Below, piece after piece: positions 8,013-17,015 of a DNA stretch of 64,000 bases. Under the pieces are notes generated by a model that had not been told where the DNA came from, searched no databases, and was given only the letters and a program-made list of their open reading frames with translations. Positions within the stretch are counted from its first letter, which is position 1. Each line of letters opens with the position of its first letter. A program made the translations under genes and the position numbers. The DNA comes from Roseiarcus sp963774195 (GTDB lineage: Bacteria > Pseudomonadota > Alphaproteobacteria > Rhizobiales > Beijerinckiaceae), in contig CAVZDY010000003.1 of assembly GCA_963774195.1 (NCBI GenBank), positions 1,612,001-1,676,000 of the forward strand, in the 5' to 3' direction.

Positions 8013-10142
8013 ATGCCCAAGAAATCGACCGAGGGTCTGACGAAGGGGACCCGAAAGGGTCCCGTTCTCATGGCGGCGGGGAGCGAGGCAGTGTCATCGC
8101 CCGCCAAGGCGCCCATCCGAGGCAAGCGCCCGCCCGGATCCCCGACTTCGCGCCGGCGCGTTGCCGCGCCCGCGTCGCAGGAAGCCGCGCCTCCTCAGAT
8201 CGAACCGAATGCGATCAAGCCGGTCGATACGCCGCCGCCCATGGCCGAGCAGGCCGGGCAGGCCGAGCCTCTCCTCGCCGCGCCGCCCCGCGAAGCTGCG
8301 GCGCCCGTCGCTGCGCCGGCGCCCAAGCCGAGCGTCGAGAAGCCGGCGGCGCCCGCCGCGCGCGAGACGCCGCTGCCAAATTTCGAATTGCTCGCCCGCA
8401 ACGCCGCGCGCCTCATCGAGGAGGGCGGCAAGGTGCTCGCGGCCTATATGAAGCCGCGTGAAACAGGCGAGGTCGCCGCCGCGGAATCGAGCAACGAAAT
8501 CGCCGATGTATTCACCACGCTCGGCCGCGTCGCCGAGTATTACATGGCGGACGCTACGCGCGCGTTTGAAGCGCAGGCGGCGCTCTCCAATCAATTCGTC
8601 GGTCTCTGGGCCGCGACCTTGCTCCGCCTGCGGGGGGAAGACGCGCCGCCGGTCGCACAGCCCGAGCCCGGCGACAAGCGCTTTGCCGATCCGGAGTGGC
8701 GGACCAACCCCTACTTCGACTTTCTCAAGCAGGCCTATGTCCTAACCTCGCGCTGGGGGAAGGATCTCGTCGAACGCGCCGACGATCTCGACCCTCACAC
8801 TCGCCACAAGGCGCAGTTCTATCTTCGCCAAGTGACGAGCGCCCTGTCGCCGTCGAACTTCGTCGCGACCAATCCCGAGCTGTTGCGCACGACGTTCGCC
8901 GAGAGTGGCGAGAACCTCGTGCGCGGCCTGCGCATGATGGCGGAGGACATCACCGCTGGCGGCGGCGCGCTGCGCATCCGGCAATCCGACGCCCGGAAGT
9001 TCAAGCTCGGCGTCAATCTCGCCGCGACGCCGGGCAAGGTTGTCTTCCGCAACGAACTGATGGAGCTGATCCAATACGCGCCGACGACGCCGAGCGTCCA
9101 CAAGCGGCCGCTGCTGATCGTGCCGCCGTGGATCAACAAGTTCTACGTGCTCGACCTCAATCCCGAGAAGTCCTTCATCCGTTGGGCAGTCGCACAAGGG
9201 CTGACGGTGTTCGTCGTCTCCTGGGTGAACCCGGACGAGCGGCACGCCGACAAGGGCTTCGAAGCCTATATGCATGAAGGCGTCTTCGCCGCGCTCGACG
9301 CGATCGAGGCGGCGACGGGCGAGCGCGAGGTAGCGGCGATCGGCTATTGCGTCGGCGGCACGCTGCTGGCGATCGCGCTCGCCTACATGGCGGAGATCGG
9401 CGACAAGCGCATCAACAGCGCGACCTTCTTTACGACGCAGGTCGACTTCAAGGACGCGGGCGACCTCAAGGTTTTCGTCGACGCCGAACAGCTCAAGGCG
9501 CTTGAGCAGAAAATGGCCGGCGCCGGCTATCTCGAAGGCGCGAAAATGGCGACCGCCTTCAACATGCTGCGGCCGGAGGAGCTCATCTGGTCCTATTTCG
9601 TCAACAACTACCTCAAGGGCAAGGAGCCGATGCCGTTCGACCTGCTGGTCTGGAACGCCGACTCGACGCGCATGCCGGCCGCCAACCACAAATTCTACCT
9701 GCGCCACTGCTATTTGCAGAACGATCTCACCCGCGGCGAGATGACGATCGAGGGCCGCAAGCTCGACCTCGGCAAAGTGACGATTCCCGTCTACGACCTC
9801 GCGGCGCGCGAGGACCATATCGCCCCCGCAAAATCGGTCTTCACCGGGGCGAAACACTTCGGGGGGCCGGTGCGCTACGTGCTGGCGGGCTCGGGCCATA
9901 TCGCGGGCGTCGTCAACCCCGCGGATAAGCCGAAGTACCAATATTGGACCGGCGCCCAGCCGTCCGGCGCGTTCGAGGAGTGGCTCGGCAGCGCGGAAGA
10001 GCACGCCGGCTCCTGGTGGGTCGACTGGGCCGAATGGACCAAGGCTCAGGTGCCGGAACAGGTCGCGCCGCGCGAGCCCGGCGCCGGCAAGCTGAAGCCG
10101 CTAGGCGATGCGCCGGGGGAGTATGTGAAGGTGAGGTCGTAG
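8013..10142 (+). CDS. phaC: Class I poly(3-hydroxyalkanoate) synthase with a long N-terminal extension
   Basis: From ATG 8013 (GGGGAAACGA just upstream) the protein has 709 residues, longer than the roughly 560-600 of ordinary class I PhaC. The catalytic triad is visible: Cys446 in the lipase-like box GYCVGG, Asp601 in YDLAAREDHIAP and His629 in GSGHIAG. The PhaC N-terminal domain (NPYFDFLKQAYVL, then the LIQYAPTT / PLLIVPPWINKFYVLDL block) is intact. The enzyme polymerises (R)-3-hydroxyacyl-CoA into storage granules. The first 120 or so residues are Ala/Pro/Lys-rich and look disordered; an internal ATG at about 8070 would shorten but not remove this. No phasin or phaAB genes are adjacent. 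Confidence 0.92.
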   Translation: MPKKSTEGLTKGTRKGPVLMAAGSEAVSSPAKAPIRGKRPPGSPTSRRRVAAPASQEAAPPQIEPNAIKPVDTPPPMAEQAGQAEPLLAAPPREAAAPVAAPAPKPSVEKPAAPAARETPLPNFELLARNAARLIEEGGKVLAAYMKPRETGEVAAAESSNEIADVFTTLGRVAEYYMADATRAFEAQAALSNQFVGLWAATLLRLRGEDAPPVAQPEPGDKRFADPEWRTNPYFDFLKQAYVLTSRWGKDLVERADDLDPHTRHKAQFYLRQVTSALSPSNFVATNPELLRTTFAESGENLVRGLRMMAEDITAGGGALRIRQSDARKFKLGVNLAATPGKVVFRNELMELIQYAPTTPSVHKRPLLIVPPWINKFYVLDLNPEKSFIRWAVAQGLTVFVVSWVNPDERHADKGFEAYMHEGVFAALDAIEAATGEREVAAIGYCVGGTLLAIALAYMAEIGDKRINSATFFTTQVDFKDAGDLKVFVDAEQLKALEQKMAGAGYLEGAKMATAFNMLRPEELIWSYFVNNYLKGKEPMPFDLLVWNADSTRMPAANHKFYLRHCYLQNDLTRGEMTIEGRKLDLGKVTIPVYDLAAREDHIAPAKSVFTGAKHFGGPVRYVLAGSGHIAGVVNPADKPKYQYWTGAQPSGAFEEWLGSAEEHAGSWWVDWAEWTKAQVPEQVAPREPGAGKLKPLGDAPGEYVKVRS

Positions 10143-10247
10143 GGGGTCCCGAACTTGGCCGCGGCGCCATCGATCGGGCCGGTGGCGGGTTTCCGCGCTC
10201 CAAAGACAGCGCCAAAGGTTTCGAGGGGACATTGTTTAGGGGGAAGT

Positions 10248-10847
10248 ATGGGAATACATTCATTCGGCGAGGAGCTTCGGGCGCTAGTAAACCAATATGC
10301 GACATTGCGTCCCTTCGTGTGTAATGGCGATCCCCTCAACTGCAAAGCGTTCGTCGTCGGCACGAACCCCGCGTCCGAAGTTCCTTTCTTCCCTTTCTGG
10401 GACGATCAAACGGGCTTCGACCGGGATCGTTGGTTAGAGTGCTATTCGTCGAAACGAGCCGCGTCGGGACGGGAGCCTTTGAGCGCGACACGCCAGCGGA
10501 TCGAGAGAATTGTGCGCGCTGCGGCGCCCGTTCAGATTCTCGAGACCAATCTCTTTAGTGCGCCGACGCGGCGAGAGGCGGACTTAACGGACGAGCACAA
10601 GCGGCAGTCGGCACTCGACTTCCTCCTCTCGAGCATCTCGCCGTCGGTCATTGTCGTCCACGGAGCCGAGGCGAGAAAGCATTTCGAGAAACGCTTCGGC
10701 CAAACCCTTGCTCCGAATGGAGCGTTTTCAGAGATTGAGCTTGGCGAAATACGAATGAAACTTTGCACTATCAACCACCTGTCCCGCGTTTCTTACGATG
10801 ACGCATCGAGACTTGGGGAGGCCATCCGCGCCGCCGTGACCGGTTGA
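10248..10847 (+). CDS. Orphan protein, possibly uracil-DNA glycosylase superfamily
   Basis: 199 residues from ATG 10248, chosen over an upstream in-frame start at 10155 because GGGGGAAGT sits right before it and the upstream 31 codons look like intergenic sequence. An early strand and loop, CKAFVVGTNPASEVPFFPFW (about residue 27), resembles the GxNP-type active-site loop of UDG-superfamily proteins. A late strand, VIVVHGAEARKHF, and a terminal INHLSRVSYDDA segment are placed where that fold has its HP(S)-containing loop. The match is from pattern only. Base composition is noticeably less GC-rich than its neighbours, with TTA/AGA-type codons, suggesting recent acquisition. It could instead be a general nucleic-acid or nucleotide-binding Rossmann-like protein. 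Confidence 0.5.
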   Translation: MGIHSFGEELRALVNQYATLRPFVCNGDPLNCKAFVVGTNPASEVPFFPFWDDQTGFDRDRWLECYSSKRAASGREPLSATRQRIERIVRAAAPVQILETNLFSAPTRREADLTDEHKRQSALDFLLSSISPSVIVVHGAEARKHFEKRFGQTLAPNGAFSEIELGEIRMKLCTINHLSRVSYDDASRLGEAIRAAVTG

Positions 10848-10963
10848 GCGTCGCGCTATCGGACCTCGACTGAGCCGCTCGCTGCGCCAGCGACTCCCTT
10901 CCATGCTCTCGCAAAAGCGTCGCCACAAGGATATGAACTCGCCCCAAAGGAGTTCCCCGCCCG

Positions 10964-11983
10964 ATGCCCAAGACGCCCCATCCCGCCCACGCCTCGCGCC
11001 TCGATCTCGTTTATCGCCCGCGGCGCAACCGCAAGACGGACTGGGCGCGCCGGCTCGTTCAGGAAAACGCGCTCACGACCAACGACTTGATCTGGCCGCT
11101 GTTCCTCATCGAAGGCGAGAAGAAGCGCACTCCCGTCGCGGCGATGCCCGGCGTCGATCGGCTCAGCGTCGACGAGGCGGTGCGCGAGGCTGAGCGCGCC
11201 GTCGCATTGGACATCCCGGCGATCGCGTTCTTTCCCTACACCGACCCTAGCCGCAAGGACGAACTCGGCAGCGAGGCGTTCAACCCTGAGAACCTCGTCT
11301 GCCAGGCCTGCCGCGCCATCAAGCGCGAATTCCCTCAGCTCGGCCTCGTCACCGACGTCGCGCTCGACCCCTACACCAGCCACGGCCACGACGGCCTGAT
11401 GTCGGGCGACACGATCCTCAATGACGAGAGCGTCGCCGCCCTGGTGCGCCAGGCGCTCAACCAGGCCGCCGCCGGCGCCGACGTCATTGCCCCCTCCGAC
11501 ATGATGGACGGGCGCGTCGCTGCGATCCGCGAGGCGCTCGATCAGGAAGGCTTCCTCGACGTCCAGATCATGTCCTACGCGGCCAAATATGCGTCGGCCT
11601 TTTATGGACCGTTCCGCGACGCGATCGGCACGGCGGGCGCGCTGAGGGGCGACAAGCGCACCTACCAGATGGACCCCGCCAATTCCGACGAGGCGCTGCG
11701 CGAAGTCGAGCTCGACCTCGCCGAAGGCGCCGACATGGTGATGGTCAAGCCGGGCATGCCCTATCTCGACATCATCCGTCGCGTGAAGGACGAATTCGCC
11801 GCCCCGACTTTCGCCTATCAGGTGAGCGGCGAATATTCGATGATCATGGCGGCGGTGAACAACGGCTGGCTCGACGGCGACAAGGCGATGATGGAAAGCC
11901 TGATGGCGTTCAAGCGCGCGGGCGCCGACGGCGTGCTGACCTATTTCGCGCCGAGGGCGGCCGAGAAGCTGCGCCGGCGGTAA
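10964..11983 (+). CDS. hemB: Delta-aminolevulinic acid dehydratase (porphobilinogen synthase)
   Basis: 339 residues, the usual HemB length. Diagnostic blocks are present: RPRRNRKTDWARRLVQEN at the start, LIWPLFLIEGE, LVTDVALDPYTSHGHDG (metal-binding region), DVIAPSDMMDGRVAAIREALD, IMSYAAKYASAFYGPFRDA with the catalytic Lys following in RGDKRTYQMD, and ADMVMVKPGMPYLDIIRRVKD with the second Schiff-base Lys, then YQVSGEYSMI. The zinc-site cysteines of animal-type enzymes are replaced by DVALDPYT-type sequence, as in Mg/K-activated alphaproteobacterial HemB. It condenses two ALA to porphobilinogen in cytosolic tetrapyrrole synthesis. It appears monocistronic. Confidence 0.95.
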   Translation: MPKTPHPAHASRLDLVYRPRRNRKTDWARRLVQENALTTNDLIWPLFLIEGEKKRTPVAAMPGVDRLSVDEAVREAERAVALDIPAIAFFPYTDPSRKDELGSEAFNPENLVCQACRAIKREFPQLGLVTDVALDPYTSHGHDGLMSGDTILNDESVAALVRQALNQAAAGADVIAPSDMMDGRVAAIREALDQEGFLDVQIMSYAAKYASAFYGPFRDAIGTAGALRGDKRTYQMDPANSDEALREVELDLAEGADMVMVKPGMPYLDIIRRVKDEFAAPTFAYQVSGEYSMIMAAVNNGWLDGDKAMMESLMAFKRAGADGVLTYFAPRAAEKLRRR

Positions 11984-12072
11984 GTTTTTTCGTCGCGGTT
12001 GTCGAAGTGGCCGGCGTTCAATCGTCTCTTGGTCGAGGGCGGCGCAACGCCGCCTCGAAAGGGAGCAGAGCG

Positions 12073-12420
12073 ATGCAATATCTCTTGATGATTCACCGCG
12101 ACGAGAAGACGATCCAGGCGTTGACCAAGGATGACGCCGCCACGATGATGGCCGCCTACGGCGCCTACACCAAAGCGATGAGCGAAGCCGGCGTGCGTGT
12201 CGCCGGCGAGCGCCTGCATCCGAGTTCGACCGCGACGGTCGTCCGCGTGAAGGACGGCAAGACGTCGGTGCTCAACGGCCCCTACGCCGAAATCAAGGAG
12301 CAGCTCGGCGGCTATTATGTGATCGAGGCGCCTGATCTCGACGCCGCGATCGCTTGGGCGGCGCGCTGCCCAGGGGCGGCGACCGGCGCGATCGAAGTCC
12401 GTCCCATCTGGGCGATGTGA
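12073..12420 (+). CDS. YCII/DGPF-domain protein
   Basis: 115 residues starting MQYLLMIHRDEK, with a GGGAGCAGAG ribosome-binding site just upstream. Conserved DGPF-family blocks are AAYGAYTKAMSEAGV, GERLHPSSTATVVRVKDGK, VLNGPYAEIKEQLGGYYVIEAPDLDAAIAWAARCPGA and EVRPIW. The domain is a small ferredoxin-like fold of unclear activity (the name comes from DGPF/DGPY; here NGPY). Its stop overlaps the GTG start of the following sigma factor gene (GTGA at 12417-12420), so the two are translationally coupled. Pairing of DGPF proteins with ECF42-type sigma factors is well established, which supports both calls. Confidence 0.9.
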   Translation: MQYLLMIHRDEKTIQALTKDDAATMMAAYGAYTKAMSEAGVRVAGERLHPSSTATVVRVKDGKTSVLNGPYAEIKEQLGGYYVIEAPDLDAAIAWAARCPGAATGAIEVRPIWAM

Positions 12421-13664
12421 ACCCGGACGAGCGCATAGAGGGGGCGCGCGCCGTCGCGGCGCGCGCCGCACGCGAGAGCTACGGCAAGCTCGTCGCCTTT
12501 CTCGCCGCGCGCTCTGGCGACGTGCCGGCCGCCGAAGATGCGCTGGCCGACGCCTTCGCCGCTGCGCTTTCCGCTTGGCCTGCGCAAGGCGCGCCGGCCA
12601 ACCCAGAGGGCTGGCTCGTCACCGCCGCTCGAAGGCGCCTGATCGACGCCGCGCGGGGCCGGCGTCACGCCGACGCCTCGGCGGAGGCGATCGCCTTGAT
12701 CGACGCCGAGCTGAAGGCCGCCGAGGACGAGACGGCGATTCCCGACCGGCGGCTGAGCCTGATGTTCGCTTGCGCCCATCCGGCGATCGACGAAACGATC
12801 CGCGCGCCGCTGATGCTCCAGACGATCCTGGGCCTCGACGCCGCGGCGATCGGCTCCGCCTTCCTCGTGTCGCCGAGCGCGATGGGCCAGCGGCTCTCCC
12901 GCGCCAAGGCGAAGATCCGCCTCGCCGGCGTGCCCTTCCGCATCCCCGAGCGCGAAGAGCTTCCGGAGCGGCTCGGCGTCGTGCTCGAAGCGATCTACGC
13001 CGCGTTCTCGCACGGCTGGGCCGAAGCGTTCAGCGACGATCCGCGCGGCCGGGATCTCGCCGAAGAGGCGATCTGGCTCGGCCGCCTCGTCGTCGCGCTC
13101 GCTCCGCAGGAGCCCGAAGCCAAGGGACTGCTGGCGCTGATGCTTTACGCCCATTCGCGCCGGCCGGCGCGGCGCAGCTCCGATGGGCGCTATGTTCCGT
13201 TGAGCGAGCAGAATGTCGCGCTTTGGGACGAAGCCGCGATCGAAGACGCCGAGCGGCTGCTCGGCTCCGCAAGCCAAGCCGGGTCAGCCGGGCGTTTTCA
13301 ATACGAGGCCGCGATCCAGTCGGTCCATGCAGCGCGCCGCATCAGTGGCGCCACCGACTGGCCGGCGATCGCGCAGATATACGACGCGCTCTACGCCCTG
13401 ACCGGCTCGCCGGTGGTCGCGGTCAACCGCGCCGCCGCAGTCGCCGAAACGCGCGGCGCGGCCGCGGGGCTCGCGCTGCTCGAGGCCGCCCGATTTGACG
13501 GCGGCTTCGCCGCCTTCGAGCCCTACTGGGTCGCCAAGGCCGATCTCAGCGCGAGGATCGGCGACGTCGGCGCAGCGCGCGAGGCCTATACACTCGCGAT
13601 CGGCCTGCAGACCGACCCCGCCGCGCGCGCCTTCCTCATCGAGCGGCTCGCGGCGCTGGAGTGA
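12417..13664 (+). CDS. ECF42-group RNA polymerase sigma factor with C-terminal TPR-like extension
   Basis: 415 residues from GTG 12417. The N-terminal third contains sigma region 2 (YGKLVAFLAARSGDVPAAEDALADAF, NPEGWLVTAARRRLIDAARGRRH). Region 4 follows (PLMLQTILGLDAAAIGSAFLVSPSAMGQRLSRAKAKIR). A 200-residue extension then carries the family block LPERLGVVLEAIYAAFSHGW and helical repeats ending in LTIAIGL-like TPR sequence. ECF42 proteins lack a classical anti-sigma factor; the C-terminal domain is thought to control activity, and the adjacent YCII/DGPF genes are their targets or partners. No matching -35/-10 pair could be assigned by eye upstream of 12073. Confidence 0.88.
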   Translation: MNPDERIEGARAVAARAARESYGKLVAFLAARSGDVPAAEDALADAFAAALSAWPAQGAPANPEGWLVTAARRRLIDAARGRRHADASAEAIALIDAELKAAEDETAIPDRRLSLMFACAHPAIDETIRAPLMLQTILGLDAAAIGSAFLVSPSAMGQRLSRAKAKIRLAGVPFRIPEREELPERLGVVLEAIYAAFSHGWAEAFSDDPRGRDLAEEAIWLGRLVVALAPQEPEAKGLLALMLYAHSRRPARRSSDGRYVPLSEQNVALWDEAAIEDAERLLGSASQAGSAGRFQYEAAIQSVHAARRISGATDWPAIAQIYDALYALTGSPVVAVNRAAAVAETRGAAAGLALLEAARFDGGFAAFEPYWVAKADLSARIGDVGAAREAYTLAIGLQTDPAARAFLIERLAALE

Positions 13665-13680
13665 CGGCGGCGGCGAACTC

Positions 13681-13793
13681 CCTTCTCCCCGCGCGCGGGG
13701 AGAGGGTTGGGGTGAGGGGCCGGGTGATTGGCCGCCGGCGGCAATGCCCCAGCCCCTCATCCTGACCTTCTCCCCGCGCGCGGGGAGAAGGGA
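13681..13793. repeat. Double palindromic repeat between convergent genes
   Basis: Two copies of a TTCTCCCCGCGCGCGGGGAGA palindrome core (13681-13706 and 13766-13793) enclose an inverted pair related to GGTTGGGGTGAGGGGC. The related CTCTCCCGC/GCGGGAGAGG unit with the same GGGGTGAGGG tail is at 28545-28640. Lying between the ends of the sigma factor gene and the binding-protein gene, it could act as a bidirectional terminator. Confidence 0.75.
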
Positions 13794-13824
13794 TCCCCAG
13801 CGACTAAGCCGCCGCCAACTGGCG

Positions 13825-14952
13825 TCAGGCCGAGCCCAACTGCTTATAAGTGATCTTCCCGCCGGGCTCTTTCCTCCAGACGTACCACACGTAGTCCACC
13901 GACGTGCGATCGCCCTTCTTGTCGTAGGCGATGTCGCCGATGACGGTGTGGAACGTCATGCCGGAGTGCATGGCCTCGGCCACCTTGCGCGGTTCGAGCG
14001 AATTCGCCTTCTCGGCCGCCTGCTGCATGATCTGCACCGCGGCATAGGAATAGAGCGTATAGCCCTCCGGCTCGAAGCCCTTGGCGCGAATTGCCGCCAC
14101 CACGTCCTTTGCAGCCGGATTGTTGCGCGGATCGGGGCCGAAGGTCATCAGCGTGCCTTCGACGCCGGGGCCGCCGATCGAGGCAAACTCCTCGTCGGTG
14201 ATGCCGTCGCCGGAGATCATGACGGTCTTCATGCCCTGGTCGTGCATCTGGCGCACGAGCAGGCCGGCCTCGGTGTGCAGGCCGCCCCACATCAGATATT
14301 CGGCGCCGGACGCCTTGATCTTGGAGACGATCGCCGAATAGTCCTTTTCGCCGGGGTTGATGCCTTCGTACAGCACTTCCTTCTTGCCGCCGGCGTTCAT
14401 GTCCTTCTTGGCGGCTTCGGCGAGCCCCTGCCCATAGGGCGTCTTGTCGTGTAGGATCGCGATCTTGGCGTCCTTGAGCTTGGTGAGCGCGAGATCCGCC
14501 CATACCCTGCCCTGCTGATCGTCGCGCCCGCAGGTGCGGAAGACGTCCCACAATCCGCGGTCGGTCACCTTCGGATTGGTCGCCGAGGGCGTGATCATCA
14601 GCACGCCATTGTCGGAATAGACCTCGGAAGCCGGGATTGTCACGCCCGAATTGAACGGCCCGACCACGAAGTGGACCCCGTCGCCGACGAATTTGTTGGC
14701 GACCGAGACGCCCTGTTTGGGATCGGACGCGTCGTCGCCCTCTTCGACCGTGATCTTCTGGCCGAGCATGCCGCCCTTGGCGTTTATGTCCTCGGCGGCT
14801 TGATGGACGCCTCGCGTCAACTGCGCGCCGAACGACGCATTCGCGCCGGTGATCGGGCCGGTAACAGCGAGCGTCATGTCAGCTAGAGCCGAGCCGCCGG
14901 CCAGCGCCGCAGCAAAAAGGACCGCGACGCCCGACAAATAGACCGTCCTCAT
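13825..14952 (-). CDS. Branched-chain amino-acid ABC transporter substrate-binding protein (LivJ/LivK-like)
   Basis: 375 residues from ATG 14952, which has a strong GGGAGGAGGAC ribosome-binding site; the upstream frame to 15096 is non-coding extension. The N-terminus is a cleavable signal peptide (VAVLFAAALAGGSALA). The mature part is a type I periplasmic binding protein of the Peripla_BP_6 family: LAVTGPITGANASFGAQLTRGVHQA, VEEGDDASDPKQGVSVANKFV, VVGPFNSGVTIPASEVYSD, MITPSATNP, and VWRKEPGGKITYKQL at the end. It should capture leucine/isoleucine/valine or related amides in the periplasm. It diverges from a LivH-like permease, but no ATPase or LivM gene is nearby. Confidence 0.92.
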   Translation of the reverse strand: MRTVYLSGVAVLFAAALAGGSALADMTLAVTGPITGANASFGAQLTRGVHQAAEDINAKGGMLGQKITVEEGDDASDPKQGVSVANKFVGDGVHFVVGPFNSGVTIPASEVYSDNGVLMITPSATNPKVTDRGLWDVFRTCGRDDQQGRVWADLALTKLKDAKIAILHDKTPYGQGLAEAAKKDMNAGGKKEVLYEGINPGEKDYSAIVSKIKASGAEYLMWGGLHTEAGLLVRQMHDQGMKTVMISGDGITDEEFASIGGPGVEGTLMTFGPDPRNNPAAKDVVAAIRAKGFEPEGYTLYSYAAVQIMQQAAEKANSLEPRKVAEAMHSGMTFHTVIGDIAYDKKGDRTSVDYVWYVWRKEPGGKITYKQLGSA

Positions 14953-15079
14953 GTCCTCCTCCCTCGAATTTAAGGTTTGCCTCAAAATTAGGGTTTGTGA
15001 CTGGAATAGCGCGGTTGATCGGCGAAACGATGACCCATAACCTGGAAATTGCGAATTATGGCCACAAACATGGCGCTCG

Positions 15080-16402
15080 ATGCGGCCCTTCTTCATTCTG
15101 CTCGCGGCGTTTGCGATCGCTGGATGTTCGAGACTGGTCGAGACCGATCAGGCCCGGCTCTGCCGCATGGCGCTGCCGGCCCTCGAGCCCCCGGACGCCG
15201 GCATCGCCATCCTTAGGCAGACGGCCTTTCCTGACGGGCGGGGGCTGCGCGTCGACTATCGCGTCAGCCTATCGGGCGGACCGCCGCAGAGCCGCTTCGC
15301 CGAATGCCGCTTCCGCCTGCCGGGCCGCCCGAAGCGCTCGGAGGACCTCGTCGGCGTGACGACCAGCGACGGGCCGCTTTCGGACGTGCGGCTCGCCATT
15401 CTCATCCGCTACTGGCTGGCGACGCCCGAGGCGCGCGCGGCCGACCCAGCCCCGCTGGGCGACGTCGCCTCTCTGCCGGCGCTTCCCGCTCCCCTCGCCT
15501 ATGCGTTGCAGCAAGCGATCAACGGACTGCCGCTCGCGGCCGTCTACGCGCTGCTGGCGGCGGCCTATTCGCTGGTCTACGGGCTCGTCGGGCGCATCAA
15601 CCTCGCCTTTGGCGACATTGCGGCAGTGGGTGGCTACGCCGCCGCGCTCGGCGCCGTCCTCGCGGCGGCCCACCCGCCGGCCGGCATCCTTGCGATCGCG
15701 CTGGGCTTCGGCACAGCGAGCGCCGCTTTCTGGGGCGTCGCCGCAAGCCGCTGGGTGTTCCAGCCGCTCCACAGCGCCAGCGGACAGCAGGTCCTGATCG
15801 CCTCGATCGGCCTCGCGCTGGCGTTGGGCGAATTTCTGCGTCTCACCCAGGGCAATCGGCCCAATTGGATCAGCCCGGTCCTCAATACGCCGTTCGGCAT
15901 CGCTCGATCAGGCGATTTCATCGTCACGACGGCGCCCAACGCGCTGCTCGCCGGCGCCTTCGCGCTGCTTGCGGGCTTCGCGCTGGTGTTCGTCATGCAG
16001 AATACGCGCTTCGGCCGGCGCTGGCGCGCTTACGCCGACGATCCGCTCGGCGCTCAGCTCTTCGGCGTCAGTCCAGGCGCGATCTTCGGCCAGACCTTCG
16101 CGCTCGCCAGCGCCTTCGCCGGCCTCTCCGGCTTCGTGATGACGATGTACTACGGCTCGGTCGGCTACGGCGCGGCGACCTCCCTCGGACTCAAAGCGTT
16201 GATCGCGGCGATCCTCGGCGGCGTCGGCTCGATCCCCGGCGCTTTTCTCGGCGGCTTCGTCGTCGGCGCGTTCGAAGCGGCCTGGTCGACCTATTTCGCG
16301 GTCGACTACCGGGATGTCGCGGTGTTCAGCCTGCTGGCGATCCTGCTGACGCTGCGTCCAGGCGGGATCCTCGGCGCCGCCGAGCCGCCGGTCCGGCGCT
16401 AA
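15080..16402 (+). CDS. LivH-family branched-chain amino-acid permease with an N-terminal lipoprotein-like domain
   Basis: 440 residues, versus about 290-300 for ordinary LivH. The first 20 residues look like a lipoprotein signal (AFAIAGC, Cys16), followed by about 110 residues of a small extracytoplasmic domain (FPDGRGLRVDYRVSLSGG, FAECRFRLPG) with no family I recognise. From about residue 141 the LivH permease begins: INGLPLAAVYALLAAAYSLVYGLVGRINLAFGD, then eight or so membrane segments, the EAA-like GQTFALASAFAGLSG and the conserved AILGGVGSIPGAFLGGFVVG. It should form half of the membrane channel for the divergent binding protein. The partner LivM and ATPases are not in the window. Confidence 0.85.
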   Translation: MRPFFILLAAFAIAGCSRLVETDQARLCRMALPALEPPDAGIAILRQTAFPDGRGLRVDYRVSLSGGPPQSRFAECRFRLPGRPKRSEDLVGVTTSDGPLSDVRLAILIRYWLATPEARAADPAPLGDVASLPALPAPLAYALQQAINGLPLAAVYALLAAAYSLVYGLVGRINLAFGDIAAVGGYAAALGAVLAAAHPPAGILAIALGFGTASAAFWGVAASRWVFQPLHSASGQQVLIASIGLALALGEFLRLTQGNRPNWISPVLNTPFGIARSGDFIVTTAPNALLAGAFALLAGFALVFVMQNTRFGRRWRAYADDPLGAQLFGVSPGAIFGQTFALASAFAGLSGFVMTMYYGSVGYGAATSLGLKALIAAILGGVGSIPGAFLGGFVVGAFEAAWSTYFAVDYRDVAVFSLLAILLTLRPGGILGAAEPPVRR

Positions 16403-16483
16403 CCGGCTAAGCGCTTCTCTTGAAACGCCCGCCCGCTGCCCCACATCCCCTAGGGATCACCGTTTTGGCTCGGGAGGGCCGCC

Positions 16484-16921
16484 GTGACGAATGTTTCGAG
16501 CGCCGCGATTCCGCGCGCCGACCTCTTCGAGGGGGTGCGCACGCGGCGCATTGTCGCCCTCTTCATCGACCTCTTCCTCGTCAGCATCCTCGCCGCGGTC
16601 CTCTGGATCGCGCTGCTGATCCTGACTTTGGGCCTATCGCTATTCTTCCTGCCGCCGCTGTTTCCGCTGGTGGCTTTCTTCTACAACGGCCTCACCGTGT
16701 CAGGGCGCAAGATGGCGACGCCGGGCATGCGGGCGATGGGCGTCGAGATCCGCATGCACGACACGGGCGCGCGGGTCCCGTTCATCAATGCCGCGGCGCA
16801 CGCGTTGTTCTTCTATGTGAGCTGGTGCTTCCCGCCGATCTTCCTGGTTTCCCTGGTCGATTCCGAGAAACGATGCGCGCACGACATTCTCGCCGGCGTA
16901 ACGGTGGTGCGGCGACTGTAA
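16484..16921 (+). CDS. RDD family membrane protein
   Basis: 145 residues. After a short N-terminus (RADLFEGVRTRRIVALFIDLFLVSIL) come three hydrophobic segments. The first contains the family Arg and Asp (RRIVALFID), and the end has KRCAHDILAGVTVVRR, the typical DxxxGT/V tail of the RDD family. KMATPGMRAMGVEIR is the conserved cytoplasmic loop. Function is unknown for most members; some have been linked to cation exchange or membrane protein assembly. It probably stands alone, with an 80-bp gap upstream from the permease and Bpt downstream. Confidence 0.85.
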   Translation: MTNVSSAAIPRADLFEGVRTRRIVALFIDLFLVSILAAVLWIALLILTLGLSLFFLPPLFPLVAFFYNGLTVSGRKMATPGMRAMGVEIRMHDTGARVPFINAAAHALFFYVSWCFPPIFLVSLVDSEKRCAHDILAGVTVVRRL

Positions 16922-17015
16922 TTTTCTTGAAGAAATTTTGTGCGCAGGCATTCCCGTCGCGCTCAATCCGTTTTAGCCTTGCCGCATCTTGCGACAGCTT
17001 GAGGAGTGCGAAAGC

